Assembly (NCBI GenBank): GCA_002405445.1
Contig: DHLV01000195.1
Coordinates: 1-32,194 of the forward strand
Direction: 5' to 3'
Length of the DNA stretch: 32,194 bases
Source of the DNA: Flammeovirgaceae bacterium UBA4659
Lineage (GTDB): Bacteria; Bacteroidota; Bacteroidia; Cytophagales; Cyclobacteriaceae
Shown here piece by piece: positions 7,187 through 16,914 of the stretch. The notes below the pieces were generated by a model. It was given only the letters and a program-made list of their open reading frames with translations, did no database searches and was not told the origin of the DNA. How positions within the stretch are numbered: position 1 is the first letter of the stretch; each line of letters begins with the position of its first letter. Both the position numbers and the translations under genes were made by a program.

Positions 7187-7864
7187 ATGCTCAAACTTCA
7201 AAAAATCGACAAGTACATTGACTCCCGCTTTCAGCGCACGTTCATTTTGAAAGGTATTGATTTACAGGTTCAACAAGGTGAGTTTCTCACCATCATGGGG
7301 CCAAGCGGTGCGGGCAAATCTTCATTAATGAACATTATTGGAATGCTGGATGAACCCTCTGCCGGTGAGTATTTCTTCTTCGATGAGCCCGTGCATAAGA
7401 TGCGTGAAAAGCAAAAATCCGACATGCACAAAAACTACATAGGCTTCATCTTTCAGGCATACCATTTAATCGATGAGTTGACGGTGTATGAAAATATTGA
7501 AACCCCCTTGCTTTACAAGGGAGTAAATGGCAGCCAGCGAAAGGGCATGGTGGCCGAAATGTTGGACCGTTTCAACATGGTAGCCAAAAAAGATTTATTC
7601 CCCGAACAGCTTTCGGGCGGGCAGCAACAGTTGGTGGGCATTGCCCGTGCCATTGTAGGCCAGCCAAAGTTATTGTTGGCCGATGAACCCACCGGCAACT
7701 TGCATTCCGATCAAGGCAAACAAATCATGGACATCTTTCAAAAGTTGAACGAAGAGGGAATTACCATCATTCAAGTGACCCACTCGGAAGAAAATGCAAA
7801 GCGCGGCAAGCGCGTGGTAAAGGTGGTAGATGGAGCAATTGAATCAGATGAATTGGTAAAATGA
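7187..7864 (+). CDS. ABC transporter ATP-binding protein, MacB/LolD type
   Basis: A 225-residue ATPase when started at ATG 7187 (MLKLQKIDKYID); the in-frame TTG at 7139 adds a non-conserved leader. Walker A is GPSGAGKSS, the Q-loop is IGFIFQAYHLIDEL, the signature is LSGGQQQLVGIARA, Walker B is LLLADEPTGNL and the switch His is in IIQVTHSEENA. This sequence set belongs to the family that powers MacB/LolCDE-like permeases in export or extraction of substrates across the envelope. The stop overlaps the ATG of the following TolC gene by four bases, so the two are co-translated. No permease or periplasmic adaptor gene lies nearby, so its membrane partner must be encoded elsewhere. Confidence 0.9.
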   Translation: MLKLQKIDKYIDSRFQRTFILKGIDLQVQQGEFLTIMGPSGAGKSSLMNIIGMLDEPSAGEYFFFDEPVHKMREKQKSDMHKNYIGFIFQAYHLIDELTVYENIETPLLYKGVNGSQRKGMVAEMLDRFNMVAKKDLFPEQLSGGQQQLVGIARAIVGQPKLLLADEPTGNLHSDQGKQIMDIFQKLNEEGITIIQVTHSEENAKRGKRVVKVVDGAIESDELVK

Positions 7865-9219
7865 CAAACATGAGAACCGTACTTGTACTCATTATGTATT
7901 TTTTTTCCGTTTGCACTTTCGGTCAAACGAGGATTATCACCTTTGAAGAGGCGGTGGAAATTGCTCTGAAGAATGGTGTGCAATTGAACCTGCAGAAAAG
8001 CAATCTTGAAAACGCTCAGGTGCAAAAGATGGCCACTTGGTTGGGATTTGGACCAACTCTTTCTGCTTCAACGTCCTACAATCAAATCAACGGTAACTTC
8101 TTCAACCAAAATGAAGGAAAAGTTGTGAATGGGCTGTTTAACCAGGCATCAGGATCGATTAATGCTGCGATCAATATATTTAACGGGTTTAGTCAAGTGA
8201 ATCGTGTGAAGCAATTCAATAACCAGTTGGATGCCCAGATGTACTTTGTAGACCGCACCCGGCAGGATCTGTTGAATGCTGTTGCCACACAATACCTTCA
8301 AGTGTTGCTGGATAAAGAGTTACTCCGCATCGCTACTGAGAATTGGGAAGTGCTAAAGAAGCAAGTAGAGCAAGTGACAGAGCAGGTCAAACTGGGTTCG
8401 CGCTCACCGGTGGATGAATACAACCAGGATTCTCAGGCAAAGGGAGCAGAAATACGGGCGGTGCAAGCCGAAATCAACTTGGTGAACGACAAATCAATGT
8501 TATCGCAGACACTACTTTTGGATCCTTTGGACGAGTACGATGTGGTGAAGCCCACGTGGCACATCAACACAATTGCCGAAGCTGATGGCGACCTGCAATC
8601 GGTTTTTCAAACTGCATTGCAGCGAAGGGGTGATTACCTGAGAGCACTAAAAAATGAGGTGGCTTCCAAGTATGCATTTAAAGCCAGTAAAGGGAATTTG
8701 ATGCCATCACTTGTTGCATTTTGGAATATCAATACGTTTTACAACAAACTGGATGGCGACAACACCGCAGCAGCTTTTGACCAGCAGGTAAGGACAGATA
8801 ACCTCAGGAAGGTGTATGGGGTTCAGTTGAACATCCCGATATTGGGCGGCACCGGCATTTTCCAAAATCGCGCCAACGTTGTGCAGCAGCGAACCACGTA
8901 CTATAACAATCAAATCCTTAGAAGAAATGCTGAGGTGCAGGTGAAAGCTGATGTGCTGCGCGCACACCAAAATTTTAAGTTGGTGAAGCGCACGTACTAC
9001 GTGTCGCAAGCGCAGCTCAATGCCGCTGAAAGCGCCTTTTCACTAGAAACCGAACGTTATAACCTGGGCGTTACCAATTTCGTGGATTTCATTAACGCCA
9101 ACCGCGTGTTTGTGCAAGCGCAAACCGACAAGGCCCAGGCCGAATATCGTTTGCTATTTCAAAAAGTGCTGCTCGACTATGCAGTGGGCACGCTCAAAAT
9201 CGAAGATATACAGCCCTAA
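7861..9219 (+). CDS. TolC-family outer-membrane efflux protein
   Basis: A 452-residue exported protein. The signal peptide runs to about CTFGQ, from either the ATG at 7861 or the one three codons later. The mature part opens with ITFEEAVEIALKNGVQLNLQ, the usual start of outer-membrane efflux proteins. Two copies of the long coiled helix hairpin follow, with AQVQKMATWLGFGPTLSAS early, NIPILGGTGIFQNRANV at about 320-340 and ERYNLGVTNFVDFINANR at about 400. Trimers form the channel through the outer membrane. It overlaps the ABC ATPase by four bases, yet the adaptor and permease normally found with these two are absent. A terminator follows 18 bp downstream. Confidence 0.92.
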   Translation: MTNMRTVLVLIMYFFSVCTFGQTRIITFEEAVEIALKNGVQLNLQKSNLENAQVQKMATWLGFGPTLSASTSYNQINGNFFNQNEGKVVNGLFNQASGSINAAINIFNGFSQVNRVKQFNNQLDAQMYFVDRTRQDLLNAVATQYLQVLLDKELLRIATENWEVLKKQVEQVTEQVKLGSRSPVDEYNQDSQAKGAEIRAVQAEINLVNDKSMLSQTLLLDPLDEYDVVKPTWHINTIAEADGDLQSVFQTALQRRGDYLRALKNEVASKYAFKASKGNLMPSLVAFWNINTFYNKLDGDNTAAAFDQQVRTDNLRKVYGVQLNIPILGGTGIFQNRANVVQQRTTYYNNQILRRNAEVQVKADVLRAHQNFKLVKRTYYVSQAQLNAAESAFSLETERYNLGVTNFVDFINANRVFVQAQTDKAQAEYRLLFQKVLLDYAVGTLKIEDIQP

Positions 9220-9237
9220 AACCACCCATCTTTTTTT

Positions 9238-9255
9238 AAGGCTTTGTGCCTTTTT
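9238..9255 (+). terminator. Rho-independent terminator after the TolC gene
   Basis: AAGGC-TTTGT-GCCTT (9238-9252) is flanked by seven T upstream and a T run downstream (9251-9255). Confidence 0.6.
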
Positions 9256-9258
9256 ACC

Positions 9259-9266
9259 TATATTTG
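9259..9266 (+). promoter_or_regulatory. Promoter -7 box of rpsA
   Basis: TATATTTG matches TAnnTTTG exactly and sits after the TolC terminator. It predicts a start near 9272-9274. A clear -33 TTTG at the usual distance is not visible. Confidence 0.45.
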
Positions 9267-9269
9267 CGC

Positions 9270-9289
9270 CCCTAACGAAATCGTTAGGG
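9270..9289 (+). promoter_or_regulatory. Hairpin at the 5' end of the rpsA leader
   Basis: CCCTAACG (9270-9277) pairs perfectly with CGTTAGGG (9282-9289) around AAAT. If the box at 9259-9266 is the promoter, this hairpin lies at or very near the 5' end of the rpsA transcript. It could stabilise the RNA or serve feedback control. It might instead be a second terminator for the TolC unit (TGTTTT follows). Confidence 0.4.
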
Positions 9290-9373
9290 CTGTTTTGGTA
9301 TTAAAACAGTTATGTACAACCAAAATTTGCAGCAAAATGCCCACTTGTTGCATGTAATATGAGGGCAAAAAAT

Positions 9374-11404
9374 ATGGCCAAAGTGTCAAAAGAAAAAGAA
9401 ACAGCCAAAGCCCCTAAAGGCGATGGTCAAGTTAAAAAAGCGCTTGCAGAAAAAGGTGCTGAAACGGATGTGGATGTAAAAACCGCAGAAGCTGAGTTAA
9501 AGGAAGACGACTTAGCAGCTTTCAAAGCACAGAAAAAGCGCGAAGAAGAAGAAGGCATCAGCCGCATGATTAAAGATGTGACAGCGCGCAGAGCCGCTAC
9601 TGCATCAAACGTTTCATTGGAGAACTTCAATTGGGAGACTTTTGATCGCAAAGGATTTGGCGAAGGCTATTCCAAAAATCAAAGAGAAGAACTGGACAAA
9701 CTTTTTGGCGGTGGTGTTACTTCGGTAAACGAGAGCGAAGTGGTGGAGGGCACCGTAGTAGGCATCAACGACCGTGACGTTATTTTGAATATCGGATTTA
9801 AGTCAGATGGCTTGGTGCCGTTGGCAGAATTCAAAGATATGCCCAACTTGAAGATTGGCGATGTCGTTGACTTGTTCATCGAAGAGCGCGAAAACGCAAT
9901 GGGCCAGTTAATCCTTTCTCGCAGAAAGGCGAAGTTGGTGAAAGGCTGGGATTATGTGCAGAAAGCATTGGATAATGATGAGGTGATTGAAGGCTTTGTG
10001 AAGCGGAGAACCAAAGGTGGTTTGATTGTAGATGTATTTGGCATCGAGGCATTCTTGCCTGGTTCACAAATCGATGTGAAGCCAATTCGCGACTTCGATA
10101 TTTATGTGAACAAGTCTATCGAAGTGAAAGTAGTGAAGATCAACAACACCAACGATAACGTGGTGGTATCGCACAAGGTGTTGATCGAAAAAGATTTGGA
10201 GCAACAAAAAGCTGTGATCCTTACCAACTTAGAAAAAGGACAAGTGTTGGAAGGTGTGATCAAGAACATGACCAACTTTGGTGTGTTCATAGATTTGGGT
10301 GGTGTAGATGGTTTGTTGCACATCACCGACATTTCGTGGGGCCGCATTAGCCATCCGGAAGAGTTGTTGAAACTCGACCAAGTGGTGAAGGTAGTGGTAT
10401 TGGATTTCGATGGCGACAAGAAGAGAATTTCTTTGGGCATGAAGCAATTGACGCCTCACCCTTGGGAGTCGCTGTCGGCTGACGTGGTAGTTGGCTCAAA
10501 AGTGAGGGGCAGAATCGTCAACGTGGCCGACTATGGTGCTTTTCTGGAATTGCAACCTGGCGTTGAGGGCTTGATCCACGTGAGTGAAATGAGTTGGAGC
10601 CAGCATTTGCGCAATCCGCAAGACTTCATGAAAGTGGGTGATGAACTGGAGGCTGTAGTGCTGACAATTGACCGCGAAGAGCGCAAAATGTCGTTGGGCA
10701 TCAAACAACTGACTGCTGACCCCTGGACTCGCGCGGAGATTCTTAGCAAGTATGCAGTGGGCACACGCCACACCGGCATTGTGCGCAACCTCACCAACTT
10801 CGGTTTATTCATCGAATTGGAAGAGGGCATCGATGGTTTGGTGCACGTATCAGACCTGAGCTGGACCAAGAAGATCAAACATCCTTCGGAGTTTACCAAA
10901 GTAGGAGAGAAGATAGAGGTACAGGTGCTGGAGTTGGATACGGTAAACAGAAGGTTGGCATTGAGCCACAAGCATTTGGAAGAGAATCCCTGGGATACGT
11001 TTGAAACGATTTTCACGATTGGCTCGGTACATAAGTGTACCATTCTTACCAAGAACGACAAGGGAGCCACGCTTGAGTTGCCCTATGGTATTGAGGGTTT
11101 CTGTTCAGCCAAGAACCTGGTAAAAGCAGATGGCAGCAGGGCTGAGGTCAGCGAATCGTATGACTTTAAAGTACTTGAGTTTTCGAAAGAAGATCGCAGA
11201 ATCGCTTTGAGCCTGAAGGCCACATGGTCTACCGAAGAGCCCGCTCCGAAGGCTGCAGCGCCCAAGCGAGCCGCGGCTCCGAAAGGAAAGAGCATCGAAA
11301 AAATCAACCAAGAGGTGGAGAAATCCACGCTGGGAGACATCGAGGCATTGAGTGCATTGAAAGAGAAGATGAACGCGGCAAAGTCAAACCCTGAGGGCAA
11401 CTAA
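9374..11404 (+). CDS. rpsA: 30S ribosomal protein S1
   Basis: About 676 residues from ATG 9374 (MAKVSKEKE); an ATG five codons upstream at 9359 is an alternative. A charged N-terminal extension (about 1-90) precedes six S1 RNA-binding repeats. These are recognisable by repeats of the pattern 'G.V....FG.F..L..G..GL.H.S..SW' (for example NMTNFGVFIDLGGVDGLLHI, VADYGAFLELQPGVEGLIHV and NLTNFGLFIELEEGIDGLVH), each followed by a KR.SLG.KQL.. linker. The tail is Ala/Lys/Pro-rich. S1 unfolds mRNA on the 30S subunit. In Bacteroidota, where Shine-Dalgarno sites are rare, it is thought to matter strongly for start selection. It is monocistronic between two terminators. Confidence 0.96.
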   Translation: MAKVSKEKETAKAPKGDGQVKKALAEKGAETDVDVKTAEAELKEDDLAAFKAQKKREEEEGISRMIKDVTARRAATASNVSLENFNWETFDRKGFGEGYSKNQREELDKLFGGGVTSVNESEVVEGTVVGINDRDVILNIGFKSDGLVPLAEFKDMPNLKIGDVVDLFIEERENAMGQLILSRRKAKLVKGWDYVQKALDNDEVIEGFVKRRTKGGLIVDVFGIEAFLPGSQIDVKPIRDFDIYVNKSIEVKVVKINNTNDNVVVSHKVLIEKDLEQQKAVILTNLEKGQVLEGVIKNMTNFGVFIDLGGVDGLLHITDISWGRISHPEELLKLDQVVKVVVLDFDGDKKRISLGMKQLTPHPWESLSADVVVGSKVRGRIVNVADYGAFLELQPGVEGLIHVSEMSWSQHLRNPQDFMKVGDELEAVVLTIDREERKMSLGIKQLTADPWTRAEILSKYAVGTRHTGIVRNLTNFGLFIELEEGIDGLVHVSDLSWTKKIKHPSEFTKVGEKIEVQVLELDTVNRRLALSHKHLEENPWDTFETIFTIGSVHKCTILTKNDKGATLELPYGIEGFCSAKNLVKADGSRAEVSESYDFKVLEFSKEDRRIALSLKATWSTEEPAPKAAAPKRAAAPKGKSIEKINQEVEKSTLGDIEALSALKEKMNAAKSNPEGN

Positions 11405-11424
11405 GGAGAGATGAGCCGAAATAT

Positions 11425-11459
11425 AAAGTGGCCACGCGAGAAGTGTGGCCACTTTTGTT
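11425..11459 (+). terminator. Rho-independent terminator of rpsA
   Basis: A perfect 11-bp stem, AAAGTGGCCAC (11425-11435) with GTGGCCACTTT (11445-11455), ends in TTTTGTTT. It starts 20 bases after the rpsA stop and could act on both strands. Confidence 0.85.
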
Positions 11460-11540
11460 TATGTTATAGTTAACCAAATTTTGAGCGGCAGCCCTGCGTG
11501 CCGCCAGGCAGGGAAGAATCTCTGTAAGTTGAAATTCGAT

Positions 11541-11571
11541 GTTGTTTAGACCTCGCTATTTTGTAGTTTTG
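11541..11571 (+). promoter_or_regulatory. Promoter of the tRNA-Cys transcript
   Basis: TAGTTTTG at 11564-11571 fits TAnnTTTG exactly, and GTTG at 11541-11544 stands 19 bases upstream as a -33 element. The predicted start near 11578 leaves a leader of about 87 nt before the mature tRNA. Confidence 0.5.
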
Positions 11572-11583
11572 TGCTGTTGAATG

Positions 11584-11641
11584 AAGGTTTCGTGGCCGAC
11601 TTGTCCCGCTGAAAGCGGGAGTGGGAACCACGAGGCCTGGC
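11584..11641 (+). repeat. tRNA-like 5' fragment and nested hairpin in the tRNA-Cys leader
   Basis: Bases 11584-11600 match 15 of 17 bases around the tRNA-Cys 5' end (11663-11679). The following TCCCGCT-GAA-AGCGGGA (11604-11620) forms a perfect 7-bp hairpin. An outer pairing TCGTGG/CCACGA (11590-11595 with 11628-11633) encloses it. It may be a relic of a duplicated tRNA start or a structured processing leader. Confidence 0.45.
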
Positions 11642-11664
11642 AGAATACTTGAATACAGATAAAA

Positions 11665-11735
11665 GGTTCCGTGGCCGAGTGGCTAGGCTGAGCTCTGCAA
11701 AAGCTCCTACAGCGGTTCGAATCCGCTCGGAACCT
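11665..11735 (+). tRNA. tRNA-Cys (anticodon GCA)
   Basis: A full 71-base cloverleaf: acceptor GGTTCCG/CGGAACC, D stem GCC/GGC, anticodon stem GAGCT/AGCTC with loop CTGCAAA (anticodon GCA), four-base variable loop CTAC, T arm AGCGG-TTCGAAT-CCGCT, and discriminator T, as expected of cysteine tRNAs. The 3' CCA is not encoded. Confidence 0.97.
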
Positions 11736-11736
11736 C

Positions 11737-11773
11737 AAAAGGCCCGCAACCCTCGGGGGTTTCGGGTCTTTTT
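11737..11773 (+). terminator. Rho-independent terminator after tRNA-Cys
   Basis: GGCCCG-c-AACCC (11741-11752) pairs with GGGTT-t-CGGGTC (11757-11768) and is followed by TTTTT. It starts two bases after the tRNA. Confidence 0.85.
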
Positions 11774-11858
11774 ATTATTGTGCCTCCACGGGTGTTGTTT
11801 TGTGCGCTGCGGCAAGTTCAAACGAAGTGTTGACTGGCTTCGAGTAAATTTGAAGCCA

Positions 11859-13208
11859 TTAGTTTATTGCCTTTATAATGAAGTTGTCTACATCAACCGT
11901 TAAACTCTCTTCACCTGACCAAATCCGGAAACCAAAATAATCACCGAAGAATTCTTCGTGGGGCGTTTCTCCCATCAATTTTCCATTGACATAGAGTTTA
12001 AATGTGTTTGATACTTTTTTCAACATGATTTGATTTGGGGCATTGCCTGTTTGTACCACATCATTGGGTGTGCTGGTTATCAGGTCTTTTGCTGCCGGGC
12101 CTTTATTGAAAAGAACATAATTGCCCCAGCCCGTTAAGCCCATGAAGTGGAAGTACCCGTTAAGAGTGTTCAAACCAAGTACTGCTCCGAAGTAGTAACC
12201 GTCTGTACCATCAACTTTTGTTAAAGTCATTGAAATTTCAAAATCGTTGTTGGTATTAAAACTGAGCGGCAATGTGCAAAACCACGAGCCTCCCTTTTTA
12301 GACTTAATTCGATACTTGCCGTCCACAAATTTGAAGCTGTACTCTTCGGTTTCTGATTCTAACCAACCTCGGCTATTTTGTGAGAAATCCTCGACAAGGT
12401 AGGCTTTGGGGGTCGGAGGCTCCACATCGTAGGGTCGGTTTGTACCGGGTGTGAAAAAGAAATCGCCTGTATAGTCTGAAGCAATCCATGGCCGTTGGGC
12501 ATCGTTTGATTCTGTTGAAACATCTGCCGCCACTTGTTTAAACACTTGCTCGATGTTGAGGCCTTCTACTATCATGTGCTTTAACAGTTTAGAAGTGAAG
12601 AGTCCGTTTTTACCTGTGCCATCGGAAGCAACCGATCCGGGCTTTGTAGCATAGACAATATAGGAGCCTTTTGGTGTAGCGACCATATTCAGGCCTTGTT
12701 CGCCCGAGCGATAAAAACCTTTAAAAGGGTTGTTCCGACAGGCATCGAGGATAAAGATATTGAGGTGGTTCCCGGCTTGCTCAATAGCCCGCATCACATA
12801 GTCCATGTTAAGACACTGGTCATCCAGATCTGCCTTGATTTGCGGATTAGCCTGCGCAGGAATCAGGTAATTCGAACCATCAACCTGCATACCATGGCCA
12901 GAATAAAACAAAACACCTGACGAATTTTTATCACTTTCAAGCAATTGAAAATACTTGATGATCACATCCTGCAGTTGACGTTTGGTTTGTGGATCATACG
13001 ATTCAATCACCCGAAAACCCTTCGCCTTCAATGCATCTGACATATCGCGGGCATCGTTCAATGTGTTATTTAGGGGTGAAACATACTGGTAGTTTTTCAC
13101 TCCGATGACAAGTGCCACTCTTTTTTGAGCACTTTGCGCATGAAGGGTCATTCCAAACAAAGCAGCCAGCGCTGTATTCAACACGTCACGGGATTTGAAG
13201 AATTTCAT
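11859..13208 (-). CDS. Secreted caspase-like (C14/orthocaspase) protease with a C-terminal beta-sandwich domain
   Basis: About 449 residues from ATG 13208, which opens a signal-like sequence ending FGMTLHAQ; an ATG at 13226 is less likely. The caspase p20-like domain (about 28-265) begins KRVALVIGVKNYQ. It carries the catalytic dyad: His105 in LFYSGHGMQVDGSNYLIP and Cys157 in IFILDACRNNPF. Members of this family cleave after basic or acidic residues, and the acidic surroundings here cannot settle which. A linker rich in Pro precedes a domain from about 285 with FSFKFV/KYRIKSKKGG, KLYVNGKLMGE and a final DNFIIKAIN, typical of concanavalin/laminin-G-like sheets. This suggests binding of a glycan or surface ligand. 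It is a single-gene unit; the substrate is unknown. Confidence 0.88.
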   Translation of the reverse strand: MKFFKSRDVLNTALAALFGMTLHAQSAQKRVALVIGVKNYQYVSPLNNTLNDARDMSDALKAKGFRVIESYDPQTKRQLQDVIIKYFQLLESDKNSSGVLFYSGHGMQVDGSNYLIPAQANPQIKADLDDQCLNMDYVMRAIEQAGNHLNIFILDACRNNPFKGFYRSGEQGLNMVATPKGSYIVYATKPGSVASDGTGKNGLFTSKLLKHMIVEGLNIEQVFKQVAADVSTESNDAQRPWIASDYTGDFFFTPGTNRPYDVEPPTPKAYLVEDFSQNSRGWLESETEEYSFKFVDGKYRIKSKKGGSWFCTLPLSFNTNNDFEISMTLTKVDGTDGYYFGAVLGLNTLNGYFHFMGLTGWGNYVLFNKGPAAKDLITSTPNDVVQTGNAPNQIMLKKVSNTFKLYVNGKLMGETPHEEFFGDYFGFRIWSGEESLTVDVDNFIIKAIN

Positions 13209-13486
13209 CACGGAAAAGCTGCTCAAAATTCAAAGATAAGAACAAACATCTCAAGTCAATATATCTTTCAAAGGCTTGCTTTTCCCATTTTAAATCCCTG
13301 TCACGTGCCATGCAGCAAACATTGAAACCACCTGTTTGGGGGTGTTTGATTTTTCGCACTGTGCCTGCAATGGCAGCGGGCACAAAAGTTGACGAGTACC
13401 TCTTACCTGTCATCAAAAATTAGCCCTTGGTTACAGTGCATACATATAAACGAAATTGGACGACCGAGGCCTGAGCGGTTCCGTAA

Positions 13487-13525
13487 AAAAAAGAACCCTT
13501 GATGTCGCAAGGGTTCTTTTTTGAA
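13487..13525 (-). terminator. Rho-independent terminator of katG (two-way)
   Basis: A 15-bp perfect stem, AAAAAAGAACCCTTG (13487-13501) with CAAGGGTTCTTTTTT (13508-13522), has an ATGTCG loop. The A/T runs on both sides let it work on either strand. It lies 36 bases past the katG stop. Confidence 0.9.
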
Positions 13526-13560
13526 TGATGAAATGTTTATCGTCTTTGAGACGATGCCTG

Positions 13561-15810
<2,250 letters not shown>

Positions 15811-15839
15811 TTAAGTAGCGGTTTATTTGTAAAAATGAA

Positions 15840-15900
15840 TTGATCATTCAATCAAACTTTGAGCAATGATATCACGATCTTGATAATAAATCAAATTGAT
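15840..15900. promoter_or_regulatory. Candidate OxyR operators between katG and oxyR
   Basis: Two LysR-type dyads, TTGAT-N6-ATCAA (15840-15855) and TTGAT-N5-ATCAA (15880-15894), lie 40 bp apart, that is four helical turns. They are followed by the palindrome ATCAAATTGAT (15890-15900). Such spacing fits a tetrameric LysR-type regulator bound between two divergent genes. Confidence 0.5.
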
Positions 15901-15922
15901 TATTTTTATGATCATATAGTTA

Positions 15923-16864
15923 ATGTTTATGACTTTGACCCAACTCGAGTACATTGTAGCGCTGGATGAACACCGCCATTTTGTAGCCGCTTCTCATCAA
16001 TGTTTTGTGACCCAACCCACCCTCAGTATGCAAATTCATAAGCTGGAGGACGAACTGGGCGTAAAGATATTTGATCGCACCAAGCAACCCGTTATACCTA
16101 CCGAGATCGGTGAGACCATCATCGCGCAGGCTCGTATCGTGCTGCGCGAATCGCAAAAAGTAAAGCAACTCATCAACGACCAAAAAGATGCGATGGCGGG
16201 TGAGTTGCGCATCGGCATTATCCCTACATTGGCTCCTTACCTGCTGCCGCCATTGTATCAACACATACGCCAAAAGTACCCGCAGCTCAACCTTACCATC
16301 CATGAGAATATGACGGAGGAGCTGATTCGCGAATTAAAAAATAACAGACTCGATTGTGGCATTGTTGTAACCCCGTTAAATGATCACGCGATCAAAGAAG
16401 ATACTTTATTTTACGAGGAATTGTTTGCGTATGTATCGAAAAAGAGTGTGTTGGTGAGTAAGAAGTATGTTGTTGCCAATGAGATAGACCCCAACAAATT
16501 ATGGCTTCTCGAAGAGGGTCACTGTTTCCGTTCGCAGATACTCAACTTATGCGAGTTGCGGAAGAAAAGTGATCTTCATTTTCAGTATGAGACCGGCAGT
16601 ATCGAAACATTGAAGCGGATGGTGGAGAGGAGTGACGGCATCACCATTTTACCGGAATTGGCAGTAATGGAATTTACCGCTGCACAACGGAGGTTTGTGA
16701 AAAAACTGAAAGATCCAAACCCTGCACGCGAAGTAAGTTTGGTTACCCACCGCGACCACATTAAAACAAGATTGATCAAAACGCTTCGGGCCGAAGTGCT
16801 CTCGATTGTGCCCCAGAAGATGCACAAGTTGAACCAGAAGAGAGTTGTGGAAATTGCCTATTGA
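15923..16864 (+). CDS. oxyR: Hydrogen-peroxide-sensing regulator OxyR (LysR family)
   Basis: A 313-residue LysR-type activator; an ATG two codons on (15929) could also start it. The winged helix-turn-helix is at about residues 3-62 (LTQLEYIVALDEHRHFVAAS through TLSMQIHKLEDELGV). The sensor domain contains EEGHCFRSQILNLC with Cys201 and Cys210. This matches the redox-active pair Cys199/Cys208 of E. coli OxyR in both context and nine-residue spacing, so disulfide switching by peroxide is strongly predicted. It is divergent from katG, its expected target, with 121 bp between start codons. No other gene follows in the unit. Confidence 0.93.
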   Translation: MFMTLTQLEYIVALDEHRHFVAASHQCFVTQPTLSMQIHKLEDELGVKIFDRTKQPVIPTEIGETIIAQARIVLRESQKVKQLINDQKDAMAGELRIGIIPTLAPYLLPPLYQHIRQKYPQLNLTIHENMTEELIRELKNNRLDCGIVVTPLNDHAIKEDTLFYEELFAYVSKKSVLVSKKYVVANEIDPNKLWLLEEGHCFRSQILNLCELRKKSDLHFQYETGSIETLKRMVERSDGITILPELAVMEFTAAQRRFVKKLKDPNPAREVSLVTHRDHIKTRLIKTLRAEVLSIVPQKMHKLNQKRVVEIAY

Positions 16865-16914
16865 CCAGTCCCCCCAGGCACATCTTGATGATGTCGGTTC
16901 AGGTCGTGCCCTTT

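Noticed and set aside
13186..13416. Open frame of 76 codons upstream of the caspase-like gene
   Set aside because: No recognisable features, and it overlaps the start of the protease gene in another frame.
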